64,000 nucleotides of DNA from Chrysopilus asiliformis (Eukaryota > Arthropoda > Insecta > Diptera > Rhagionidae): assembly GCA_964034945.1 (NCBI GenBank), contig OZ035961.1, positions 64,939,531-65,003,530 on the forward strand, given 5' to 3'. The number at the start of each line of letters is the position of its first letter. Position 1 is the stretch's first letter. The notes below the pieces were generated by a model. It was given only the letters and a program-made list of their open reading frames with translations, had not been told where the DNA came from and ran no database searches. Positions 25,601 to 38,708 of this stretch are shown one piece after another. The position numbers were made by a program, and so were the translations under genes.

Positions 25601-28600
25601 TACAACACGCATGATTTTTCCCTACTTGGAGTCATTTTTCCCTACATTTTTCCCTACATCGAAAACGATGAAATTTAAATTTTGGAACAGGAATGTACTA
25701 TATAGGAATATAATATAAAATTAAAAAACATATTTAAAAAAAATAGTTATATATTTTGAAAATAAATATAACAATAACAAAAATAATTCATTGTATAACA
25801 AAAAAACATAACAAAAGCTATAATTGCCAATCTGGCAATTATTGAAAACCCGTATGGTGATTTAAGTGAACGGCAAACAGTTGTATCAAAATTCCACTTT
25901 GAAGTCAAACTTTCCAAAAAGATTTTTTTAAAACTTGTTCCAATCGGATTTTGATGTATGGGAGTTTTATGTAGAATAATATCCTGAATAACTTTTGTTC
26001 TTGCACTTTTTTGATAGGATGCACAGTTTTTGAGATATTTGCGAAAAACATCTTCGTTCCTATGGGGGGTACCCCCCCCCCCCCCCCCCCCCCCCCCCTA
26101 ATGGTCCATTTTTGCCCATTAACGAACTTAGCCTCGCATTTTACGAAAAACGGACCTGTGCAAAATTTCAAGTCTGTAGCTCAATCCGTGCGCCCGCAAT
26201 CCGCGCCACAGACAGACAGACAGACGGACAGACGGACGGACGGACGGACGGACGGACGGACAGACGGACGGACATGGAAAATTCAACTTTTTTCATCATT
26301 CTAAACACACTGGTGTAATTCATTTTTGTGTGCGATGACGGGATCTTGGCGTTACAAACGGTAAGGCAAATCTAATATACCCTTTGTGAAACGGGTATAA
26401 AAAACAGTAAAGAGATAATAATTCTGATTCTTATTTATAAGCAAATTATTTAATCACAATAAAAGCTATAATTGCCAATCTGGCAATTATTGAAAACTCG
26501 TATGATGATTTAAGTGAACGGTGAACAGTTGTAGCAAAATTCCACTTTGAAGTCAAACTTTCCAATAAGATTTTTTAAAATTTATTCCAATCGGACTTGG
26601 ATGTATGGGAGTTTTATGTAGAATCATATCCTAAATAATTTTTGTTCTTGCACTTTTTTGATAAGATGAGCCGTGGCAGCAAGTAACATCAACATTGGAA
26701 TGGTCCGGGATAGCGGTGAGAGCGTCTCCGATGAGGAAGAGGAAGTAATGGCACGAAATTCGTGCCAATATCATTATATACGTCGGATGGCACTCCTCTC
26801 CTGGCGGCGAAGCGACGTAACGCGGCGAGAAACGCGTCAAATAAAGCAAAATATCCTTTAACCAATCTTGCACCATGTCCCTTCCTATTGAGAATGGCGA
26901 TTGGTCCAGCGTAATCAACACCACATTGCAAGAATGGACGTCCTGGAGAGAGACGATTTTCTGGCAAATCTCCCATGATCTGCGTTCTTTGTTGACTTCG
27001 TTGTCGAAAACATGATATACACTGATTGGTATGGCGTTTTAGAAAAATCAGATTTGGCAATGCCGTTTGCAATTGTTTCTTTCAGTTGCTCTGATTTAAT
27101 GGGAAACGAGTCGGGTGGATGGACGTCCTGGAGAGAGACGATTTTCTGGCAAATCTCCCATGATCTGCGTTCTTTGTTGACTTCGTTGTCGAAAACATGA
27201 TATACACTGATTGGTATGGCGTTTTACCAAACCTTTGACACCAATTATCCAAACCTCTGCCGAAGAATGTTGATTAAGAGAGAGATACGAGGGTGAAGGT
27301 ACTTTCGATGTATTTCTGCGATGATTAACTCGACTACTTGGTGTTCTTTAGGCAATATTATCGGATGTTTCCTGTCGTAAGTACAATCGGATAAGGCTAA
27401 TCTGCCACCAACCCGTAATACGCTGTTTCCAACTAAAAATGGGCTGAGAGATTTCAATTTACTTTTACGAGGTAGCTTCTCTAGATTGCGGATTGCGCGA
27501 ATCTCATCTCCAAACGAAAGTTCTTGAATCCATTTGAAAATTGAATCTCTCGCCTGCTGAATCTCTTGCGTTCGAAGAGATATGAATGGTTCGTAGGAGC
27601 TAGAACTGATTTTGTTTCTCTCACGACAATTTGAAAAAAGAAACTAAAAAATCTTCTGGTCAACGAATCGAAAAAGTCCTTATCAAAAGTTGAAGTATAA
27701 ATTTTAGCAAACTTTTGTCTCTCCTCGGTCTTTACATCGTCGAACTAGATCGGTATCGAATTGAGGTTGGGCCATTGATCGGAATTTAGTTTTAACTACG
27801 GCGCCCTATGGGGCCAAAGTGTTAAACGGGGCTGAAGATAAACCAAATACAACTGGCGTTAGACGGAACACGGAAATTGGATGAGTTTCTTCGTCTCGCC
27901 ATAAAATAAGCTGGTAGTTACAATCATCGGCATGAACCTTAACTTGAAGAAACATTTTCTCCACATCAGCACTGACAGCGTATTTGAATTCCCGAAAGCG
28001 GGACACGTTCGTAGAAAGTTCTGGATGTAATGTGCTACCAACCATTAAAATATCGTTTAATGAAAATCTGTTGATGATTTGGCAGATCCGTTAAATACAA
28101 TTCTGATTTTTGGAGTAACTGAATTTTTGTATACTGCGTGATGTGGCAAGAAAAATTTGTCCTTGTGCTCAATAGGAATATCTGACCACGAAACCTTTTC
28201 CATGTATCCCAAGGTAATTAATTCTTTAAGAAAGGCTTGGTAAATTTCTTTAAAATGTTTATCCCTTAGAAAACGTCGTTCTAATGAAAACAATACGACT
28301 CAAGCACTTGATTCTGAATCACCTAATTCCAATTTATTTTGTTTAAAAGGTAAACGAACAATGAACCTACCGTGCTCGTCTCTGGTTGTATTTTGCTGAA
28401 AATTCACCTCACAAGCTTTCTCCTCTTCCGGATATCCACGAATTCAGGTTCACGCTCCATTTCCCAGAATTTCTGTAGAGCAGCATCGATGTCTATGCAG
28501 TAATGAAATGTTTTGACTTCGCCAGCTGATGATTCATAGCCCGTAGGGATCCAACCAAATAGCGTCTCTTGTGCGATCAAAACGTTGTTGTCGTCAAACA

Positions 28601-31600
28601 TCTGTCCAGCTCGAATTACCTTGAAAAATACTTCTGCCCCGAGAATTATGTCAACTTTCGATGGGGTGCCACAGGATTCATCGGCAAGCTGTAGGTTGGA
28701 ATTCGTTACCTTTCTCCAAATCGACGAAGTATTCACTGAAGATGCTGGAATGTAGGATGTAAGTCGGTCGATTACTAATGCGTGGATCATAAATGCCGCT
28801 CCTTGAGAACATTTGGGCTTGATTTGTAGAGCTACTAGCCCTTTTGTTGTTCCAACATTGACAGAACCTATGCCGGTTATCGCAACACGTGCTTTGGAGC
28901 GGCGAAGCGAAAGCCTCTGAACACGCTTTTCGTTCTGCTATTGAACCTTTTAGAAAAATCGGACACGAACTAATAGAATGTTCTCCGCTACATTGAATAC
29001 AACCACTGGGCCTTTTGGTGGTGTGAACCAGGGTTTTGATAGAACCTGATCCCTTTTTGGAAGTGCCGCAGGATTCTAAAGCATTTGCTTTCTTATTTAG
29101 GAATTGAATTAGTTCGTCCAACGATGGAAAATCTTAAGAAGCTGTTTCGTCTACCCAGGCCTGTTTGGTGTCAAAGTCTAATTTCGAAAGAACTAAATAA
29201 TTTAGCCACTGGTCTCGAGTTTCCGCTTGAGGACCTAGTGCTCTTAAAAGTCGAGCTATTTCATCGGAATTATTAGCGATTTTGCGAATTGCTGCTGAAT
29301 TTTGTTGGCAAACACCTGGCTGATCGACGAACTGTTTAATTGCTGACATAATGATTGGACGTTTGTTGTCGTATCGCGCGACGAGTCTTGCGTATGCTTC
29401 GGAATAGTTTGCGTCTGAAATGGTGATGTGACGTAGCAGCACGGTCGCATCACCTCGGAGAAAACTCTTCAAATACTGTAATTTTTCTGCTCCAGATAAT
29501 TGTGATCTGGTATGAATCGACGCTTCATACAGATCCTTGAACGTAGGCCACTCGTGGTAATCACCGGAAAAGGGAGGAATCAGAATGGTTGGAAGTTTCA
29601 CCTCCTTGTTGTGAGGGAATTGTTCCGCGAAACTTTCTAAGAAATCGTTAATGGTAGCATTAGGATCTTGTGGGGGAGGTGCGGAGTTTGCTTGCAACTG
29701 TTGTCGAATTTTTGAAATGAACACTGATTTTACCTTGAAGAACGAAGGTTCGAATTCCTGGATTAATAAAGTCTCGCCTCTAGATACAATAGCATCATCA
29801 ACTAGGGTAAACTCTTCGAACAATTTGTTTAAACCTTCTACTCGCACTAAAAGTTCATCGGTCAATGTTTCTGCGTCAATTGAATTCGAAAATTCCCGAG
29901 CCCTCGCATGACTTGCAATAGTACGAGTTCTTTTTGATTTTAATTCGTCAATATCCATCCCGAAATGAATTTTTCTCGTAAATCACAAACTTCAGCAATT
30001 GTCGAACGAAACAAATTATGAAAGTTGGCTTTTCTGCAGCACAAGCAGAAAAATTCGAAAGTTAACTGCACTGTGAAAAGTGCGAACGGAAAACTACCGT
30101 GACTGTACTTAAAACCGCGAACACTTGCTCAAACACATCCGGCTCGAAGGACCATGAAAATGTAGAATAAAACGATTTAAAATAAATTTTGATAATTCTT
30201 TATTTAAACCGCCAAGACTTGACTAACTATCGACCACACGGATCCACAACCGAAATTCAAGTGAAGTTAGATTTTAACAACTGTACAAGCTATTGAAATT
30301 AGTTTACGGTACATGGTAATAATTTGAGCATTGAATTTGAAGATCAATTGAAATTATAACGTTAATATACAAAATGATGAAACTACAACGGATTGAATAA
30401 TGCAAAAATGAACTGAATAAAAAACAATGATATTGAACTAGAATTCTTCTGTAACAGGGAATATATTGCGCATGTTTCATTCTCTCTCTTTCTTTCATTG
30501 TGACGTCACGTGAATTACACTTTTGTATTATCCTATTATACTAAAGGCGCTTATTTCAAAATCGTTTTTCTTAAATAAGTCGACCCCGCTCCCACTTCTC
30601 CCCTCACCCTCAAGCTTATTTTAAAAATAATAAAAATTGCGGCACATAGGATTCGAACCAGGGACCAATAGCTTGCACCCCAACAGACATAGCGATTGAG
30701 CCACTCACAATTCTGGCATTAGTTGTTTAAATGTATTATAGGTGCAACAAATTAAGCAAACTTTGATCGAAATCATGAATTCAAAAAAGTGTTTGACGTA
30801 TTTATATATTCAAAAAATATTATGTTTGACGGGTAAATCAACAGAGTTTTTTAAACGTATTTTCGTCACCGAATTTTTGAGTGATTGAATAGTGTAGCGT
30901 GGAAAAGATTAGCTCCGAGTAAATGTTTCTGTGGGTTCAACTCCTCCTGTGGGATTATTTTTTTTTTTTAATTTTTGATTTTATTGTTTAAATCAGCGGT
31001 GGCCAACCCGCGGCCCGCGGGCCGCATGCGGCCCGAGACGTTTGAAAATGCGGCCCGCCAAATGATTTGAAATTTTCAAAAAAAAAAAAAATATGTAACT
31101 AATAAAATACAAAATACTAAAACTGCTCATAAAGTTTATATGCAATTTTATGATTTAATTTTTATACCCGTATGGTGAAACCAAAGGGTATATTAACTTT
31201 GCCTTATCGTTTGTAACGCCAAGATCCCGTCATTACACACAAAAATGAATTACGCCTATGTGTTTAGGATGATAAAATAAATTAATTTGTGCATGTCCGT
31301 CCGTCTGTGGCGCGGAGCTACAGACTTGAAATTTTACGCAGATTCGTTTTTCGTAAAATGCGAGGCTAAGTTCGTTAATGGGCAAAAACGGACCATTAGG
31401 GGAGTACCCCCCATAACAAATGAAAACGTTTTTTGTGAATATCTCAAAAACGGTGCCTCTTATCTAAAAAGTACAAGAACAAAAGTTATTTAGGATATGA
31501 TTCTACATAAAACTCCCATACCTCAAAATCCGATTGGAATAAATTTTAAAACATCTTCTTGGACAGTTTGACTTCAAAGTGGAATTTTGATATAACTGTT

Positions 31601-34600
31601 CGCCGTTCACTTAAATCACCATATTGTTCCAGATTGGCAATTATAGCTTTTGTTATGTTTTATTTTACATAAGTACTACTCGTATATATACATTTACATT
31701 TAGATAAGTCCATTTATATATATGTATATATTTTTAGCAAATATTTTTTTCTTACCCCACGACTCCATTAGACTCTTTTCCAGATTGGATTTAAATCCAA
31801 TCACGAAAAAGTCTAATGGGGACTCAAAAAATCTTGCATCATGATTTAAATCTCCTTACTGTCATGATTTTTTCGGCTACTGAAAAGCAGGATTTTTTTT
31901 TACACAAGAATAGCGGCTAAAAGCAATTTTTGTTTCCGCGTTGACATTTCTAACACCGTGTCTTCATTTGGGATTTTTCATCGCAGAGATTTTTGATTGA
32001 CCAATCAGAGCTCGAGTTGACGGCGATAAAAAATCCCAGAGATAAATTTCACGAAATCTTGCAATTGCAAAATTTCTTGGAATTTCCCAATTCAAGATGG
32101 CGGAATCTAAATTCTCCCGACAAGTAGTTGCGAAAATAACTAATTTTTACAAACAATACGATACAAAAAGCTTTGGAAGAGAATATATAACATTAAGAGG
32201 TTTATCTTTTCGTCTGTTCTTCTGTTTCAGCCTTTTCAATTTCACGTATTGCATTAATTGCGAGTGCGACGATTAAGTGTTTTCTTTTCATCGCCATTTT
32301 GAGTACTAAAATTTCAAGAGATTTTCGGCCCAGCTGTCAAAAAAATCTCATTGCGGTGAGATATTTCTTGGGATGAAAAATTGTTAATGAAGACGCGGTG
32401 TAAGTACGCTATGGAGACACGATAAATATGAAAAATCATGACTGAAGATGCCCACACGCTGATTTCTTTATTCGCCAAAATATGGAGTGGGGGAAAAATC
32501 ATGATTTTTAAAAGCCCAATGGAGTCGTGGGGTTATGCTCAACTTTTTGCATTTTGTTCTAAATTTTTTTTAAACCAAGTGACTGTTAAAAAACAACATA
32601 AAATATTATTTGAAAAATTTTACTAAGAAATTGCGGTTATTTTATTTTTTCATGTGCGGCCCGCCAAAAAAAATGAATCATCCGATTGGCCCGTGGAATG
32701 ATTTGGGTTGGCCGGCCCTGGTTTAAATGTTATTCATATATTATAATAACCTTATAGGTTTTAAGGCTTGTGTTCAAAATTTGAGAAGTACTCAACCGAT
32801 TTGGACGAAGTTTTTAAGGGCAGACCAACTGCAACACGGGGACTATGGCCTAATTGCAGATTTTTCAGTCCCATGACAAAATTTGTTTGTTTAAATGATT
32901 TTTAGAGGTTTTTCTTTGTGGTAAATTTGATTTTTGTGAAGCTTTATCGAGTTTTGAATATATTCATATATTAATTTTTTTTTGTTAAACATCAAATGAT
33001 CTGAAATGATCCAATACAGGAAAACCTGTTTTAGCCAGACTCGCACAGAACCAAGAAATTTGTCCGGCTTCTGGCTTATACAGATTTCTGGCTTATACAG
33101 GTTGGAGTAAAAAACACGGGTTTTTATTTTGTTTTACGATAATGTAACTATATACAAAACTATGCGATGAAACCTCGTAGTGTAAATTTTTGAATTTGTG
33201 CATTACTTTTGAGCCTAAAAATGTCCCAGTTCTTGAACAATGATCCGGTTTATAAAAAAAAAAAAATTTTGTAAAAAAAATAAAACCGACTTTAAAAAAA
33301 AAACTGAAAAGAGGAAAAAGCACTAAAAAGAAAAAAATAATTTCAAACTATGTCTATTAATAGCGTATTTAAAATCCGGCTTTTTTGGAGTGGCGTTAAA
33401 TTTACACTAAATAAAATCGTTGTAAAATTTCTATTGTCAAGTTTCGCACAAAATCAGTTTGTACATGGAGACAAAAATAGGATAGATTTCTACAAAAAAT
33501 AGTAACATATGAGAAAGTGGGCTTTTTTATAGCGATTGCTTAAAAATAGGGAATCCAATTTGGGACATAAAAGAACTTAGTTTTTGGTGCTTCTAAGAGC
33601 CGTGTCTATAGTTAATGTTTGACAACAAAATTTTTGGAGTAGATCTTAGTTCTTAGTTAGTCTTAAGGGTTAGAAAGTATGTAAACGATTAGCCTTAAGG
33701 GTTAGAAAGTATGTAATTTATTTTAGTTGCAAATTTAACGCCACTCCAAAAAAGCCGAATTTTAAATACGCTATTAATGGACATAGTTTGAAATTATTTT
33801 TTTCTTTTTAGTGCTTTTTTCTCTTTTCAGTTTTTTTTTAAAGTCGGTTTTTTTTTTTTACAAAAATTTTTTTTTATTTCGAACGTTTTTAGTTTCAATT
33901 TTTAATATAGGTAAAATTACAAAGGGTTTGAGGGGATAAGTCCGCAGATGAGAAATATATAAAAGAATCTTCCAGATATTGTACTGAACACAATACAAAG
34001 AATTTTACTCGATATCCCAAGCAGGAAGGGGTTTGAAGGGGTAGGTTAACACGGGGGAAATATATAAAAGAACCTTCCTTGTGTTGTACTGAACACAACG
34101 TAAAAACATAACAAAAGCTATAATTGCCAATCTGGCAATTATTGAAAACCTGTATGGTGATATTGGTATCTTAATTTGAGCATTTGTACCAAAATTACAC
34201 TTTGAAGTCGAACTTTCCAATCAGATTTTTTAAAATTTATTCCAATCGGATTTTGATGTTGGAAGTTTTACGTAGAATCATATTCTAAATAACTTTTGTT
34301 CTTAGACTTTTTTGATAAGATGTACCGTTTTTGAGATATTCGCAAAAAACGTTTTCGTTCGTATGGGGGATACCCCCCCTAATGGTCCATTTTTGCCCAT
34401 GAACGAACCGGGGTCCAACCAGGAACTTTCTCTACAACTTTCTCTTTGGGATGACCAAAATCGGTCCACCCAGTAAAAAGTTAGGCGTGAACATACATTA
34501 AAAAAAAAATATTCAGGTGGAATTGAGAACCTTTTCCTTTTTGGAAGTCGGTTAAAAATATGTTTCTTCGACATACATGTGACAATAAAAAGTAGGAAGA

Positions 34601-37600
34601 TTTCGAATTGATTTCAATTAGAGACGAGAGATGAAAAATACTCCCAATAAAACTGTTGTCTGACGTTTTTATGAAAGAAATTTTTCCTCTAAACTATGTC
34701 TTCCTTCTCCTTGCTGAAACAAGATCTACTTGAAGCGTCTTTTTATAACATGTTAATAACTTTGTGCAAGATTTTATGCATTTTCAAAACTTGCGGATAT
34801 GGTTTTTAGCATAAACTATTGCTGTGGGTTTGAATAACCCTTCCGGAGCTTGGAAACGAACAAAATCATTTTACATTGATTTTTCTGTTAAAATTTTGAT
34901 AGAACTCCAATTAGAATCCAAACTATAGATTTATTTTGGTCTTTAGAACCTTTTTGGCTCAAAGTATTTTTCAAAAAATTCTAAAATCTTTTTTATTTGT
35001 GTGGGGGAGGGGAGAGCAAATATTCCGATTTACCCACTGACTAGGGCAAATCAAATTTTTATGTCATGCTAAACACACTACTGTAACTAATTTTTTGATC
35101 GGGCGATTTGTTCTATGCTTTAGAAATCTGTGGTCACAAAGAAAAACCGCTTAAGTCGAGTTATGTAGTTTTAAAGGTTGGTGCATATTTGAATTCTCCT
35201 TATCCAGTTCTATATTCTGTCAAAATTTGGTTTTGATGCTGTACCCCTATGAGGAATGGTAGAGCAAAAACCATATAACCTAAGTCAGTTTTGCTTGCAA
35301 AAAAAAATAATCAAAACTTTAAACCCAAATTACTCAAAACACGCTTTTTCGACTTAAGCAGTTTTTCCTTGTGACCACAGAAATGGTCTACTAACTCTAA
35401 AAACATTTTTATATAGAAAAAAGTTTCCGGCTTATACAAAAAAAATTATGTCCGCGGGTTCGCGTTAAGCAGGTTCCGGCTTATCCAGATTCATGGAAAA
35501 CCACTACAAAATCACGGGACTTGAAAACTATTCGGCTTAGGTAGGTTTCCGGCTTATACAGGGCCCGGCTTATACAGGTTTAACTGTATCTAAAAAATCT
35601 AAGGAATGGTCCATTCGATGTGAAAAATAATAAATTTGATTTCATAATTTTACTCAAATAAACTTACATAAGTTTTAATGAAATGAAGTTTTTCATTAAA
35701 ACTTATGTAAATAACTTAGTTTTTCAATACTCTGCCGTTGTTGGAAATTTAACTTTAATGATTAATTATAAGCGGAAAATTTTGACAAAGCTATTATTAT
35801 ATTGTATTTTCCCATTCGACCTGCGTTTTCCATGACCATCAACAAATCTCAAGGCCAGACATTTGACAAAGTGGGGATTGTGTGGTACGAGCCCGTTTTC
35901 TCCCACGGGCAAATATACGTTGTCCTCTCAGGTAATTTATTTGTGTCAATAGCTAGAATTTTGTTGTTTTTAATTTCAACTTTTCTTATGTCTAAAAAGG
36001 TGTTGAAAATTGAAATAAAATATAGAAATGCTTTTCCCAGGGAGATTTACTAATCATGCCAATCGCGAATATCTAAATATGTGTGAATGTGTATAAATAT
36101 GTGTGAATGTGTATAAAAATGTGTGGATGTTGGAGTTATAGAATTCAAAATACAATAATTTATACAATTAAAAAAGGTATGGCACAGTAAAATTGTATAC
36201 ATTTTTTTGAAGTCATACTTTTTTTTATTAAAGTAAATAACCCGATACATTATTTAAAAAAAACTCATGTTAATGGTGAATATAGGGCCTAACTAGTCTC
36301 TACGAGGCTTACTATTACCTCCTTGTGTCACACAATATGTACGTCGATCAAAGTTTAAAGACAACCTATGTTAGAATAGAACAGATTGTATACAAAATTA
36401 CAACTAAAATACGAAAAACTTAAATATGGTGAAATTTTAAGGTGAAACTAGCTTGGCCTTAGCTTGGCCCCAGATTGACCAAATAGTGGCGCTTTTAATA
36501 CGAAACTAGCCTCTACGAGGCCTGCTCTAAAGTTATCATGTCACAAACCGTTGTTTGGAGAAAAAGTAGTAAGTGCTAGAAGACCGCAAAAGATTTACCT
36601 CTATCTTCGGTAATACAGTCATTTTGCCCAATAATTTTGTATGAACTGAAACTCAGTGACTGCAAAATACAGTGGAGGCCCAATATATCGACCTACATAT
36701 ATAATGTTTAGCCCGTACGTTAAATCGGGTTCGTTATAACGAAATGCGCATTAAATATCCACATATGTTTTTATGAACATTATCATAATGAGATTTTAGA
36801 TTGAGGTAAATTTTAATACAATTTATTCTTAAGTGGGATAATGCTTTAATGTATGTATAAGCGTTACAAATCCCACTTAAACTGATTACATTACCTTAAA
36901 AGTTTAATTTTTCGCGACGGTTTCACGTATAACACACATTATTTACGAAACAAATAGTTTTTCGTTATATAGAATAACAAAATTTTTCGTCTTTCACTAT
37001 AGAGATGCTAATAATAATAATAATAATACAATAATATAATAATAATACGTAATAATAATTCGAAACTGCTGTTCGCTATACTGGACGTTAGTTATATAGG
37101 TATACAATATAGTGGACGCCCGGAAGGGAAATTTTTTCTTCGCGGGTAAAAATATCTGTAACGGTTCTCGAAATATTTGAAAAAATTGTTCACATAAGAT
37201 ATTTCAGTAAATTCAATCAAACGAAAAACTTAAATATTGACCAATTTTAAAATAAAACTAGCTTGGCCTGAGCTTGGCCAAACAGTGGGCTTTTAGTACG
37301 AAACTAGGCGTCAAACTATTTTTTGGGAGAAAAATACTAAGTGCTGGCGAAATCTTTTGCGGTCTTCTAACACTTACTACTTTTTCTCCAAACAACGGTT
37401 TGTGACATGATAACTTTAGAGCAGGCCTCGTAGAGGCTAGTTTCGTATTAAAAGCGCCACTATTTGGTCAATCTGGGGCCAAGCTCTACATAAGAAAAGC
37501 TATTAAAATTATTTTCTTGACCAATAAAATAAGGTGTAAATGGTGTTCTGGTTGATTTTATAGCTGTAGAATTACATCTAACATTGAGACATTAATGTTT

Positions 37601-38650
37601 GTATATAGTTTAGGGATGGTTTCAACGAGTTGGTGGAACCGATTAATGAGGTAACCAGCCAAGTATTCTATGGCGTCGTATTTAATTTCGCTCATATCTT
37701 CCTCAGTTTCTATGTGGGACTCGATTGAATTCTTTTGTAGCCTTTTTGCATTTTCACCCTTTGATTGGGCGTGAATATTTTGCAAACTGGACTATTTTCA
37801 TGCAGCAATTTCCAATTTTCCTCCTTCAATCTGCAGTTCTCTGCTTCCAAAGTTGAAATTTTTCTTTCCAAAACTTCTACCTCAGTTGAAATGAAGATCA
37901 CAGCATCTGAAAATATTAGAGATTTTATTAGAATGGCGGACAATTATAATCACCATATGAAATTACTTAATTCCATAGTTCAGTATTACATGATTTATCT
38001 TTGAATGTTCTGACGACATTCTGGTCATTAACTGTTGGTGTCTGATCATGAAACAATAGTTCCACAATTAAATCTTCACGATCCTGCTGCAAATTCCGTA
38101 TATACTGATCTGCAGTAAAATGTTTTGAGCACATATACGACGTACTAGGATTTATTATACCCGTATGGTGAAACCAAAGGGTATATTAACTTTGCCTTAC
38201 CGTTTGTAACGCCAAGATCCCGTCATCACACAAAAAAATGAATTACACCATTGTGTTTAGAATGATAAAACATAACAAAAGCTATAATTGCCAATCTGGC
38301 AATTATTGAAAACCCGTATGGTGATTTAAGTGAATGGCGAACAGTTTTATCAAAATTCCACTATGAAGTCAAACTTTCCAATAAGATTTTTTAAAATTTG
38401 TTCCAATCGGATTTTGATGTATGGGAGTTTTATGTAGAATAATATCCTGAATAACTTTTGTTCTTGCACTTTTTTGATAAGATGCACCGTTTTTGAGATA
38501 TTTGCAAAAATCATTTTCGTTCGTATGGGGGGTACCCCCCCTAATGGTCCATTTTTGCCCATTAACGAACTTAGCCTTACATTTTACGAAAAACGAATCT
38601 GCGCAAAATTTCAAGTCTCTAGCTCAATCCGTGCGCTTGCAATCCGCGCC

Positions 38651-38708
<58 letters not shown>

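Larger units (their letters stand above)
26672..30519 (-). mobile_element. BEL/Pao LTR retrotransposon, 3'-truncated
   Basis: In the minus direction: 5' LTR (30519-30156), primer-binding site, gag, zinc knuckle, protease, part of reverse transcriptase and integrase. RNase H and the end of reverse transcriptase are deleted, and there is no 3' LTR because the sequence ends inside integrase at 26672 next to a truncated family A copy. Confidence 0.85.
30994..32720. mobile_element. non-autonomous hAT element with 8-bp TSD
   Basis: Flanked by GTTTAAAT on both sides (30986-30993 and 32721-32728), the 8-bp duplication of hAT transposons. The ends CAGCGGTGGCCAACCCGCGG and (complement) CAGGGCCGGCCAACCCAAAT are imperfect inverted repeats, and both sides carry GCGGCCCGCC. 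It contains a family A copy and a Harbinger MITE, so it is older than both. No hAT transposase. Confidence 0.85.
33017..35586. mobile_element. pogo/Tigger-like element, TA-flanked
   Basis: TA on both sides (33015-33016 and 35587-35588). The left end CAGGAAAACCTGTTTTAGCC and the right end, complement CAGTTAAACCTGTATAAGCC, resemble pogo termini. GGCTTATACAGG-type motifs recur at both ends. It contains the inverted composite repeat and a foldback unit. No transposase left. Confidence 0.65.

Noticed and set aside
26011..26318. Open frames such as 26011-26304 and 38474-38761 ([14 protein letters not shown] proteins)
   Set aside because: They translate the family A microsatellite in several frames and recur wherever family A occurs.
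30640..30712. Functional tRNA gene
   Set aside because: It has A- and B-boxes but no complete cloverleaf or clear acceptor stem. A SINE head is the better reading.
32096..32304. Small host gene starting MAESKFSRQ
   Set aside because: It lies within a TTA-flanked inverted-repeat element and faces a second truncated start, so it is transposon sequence.
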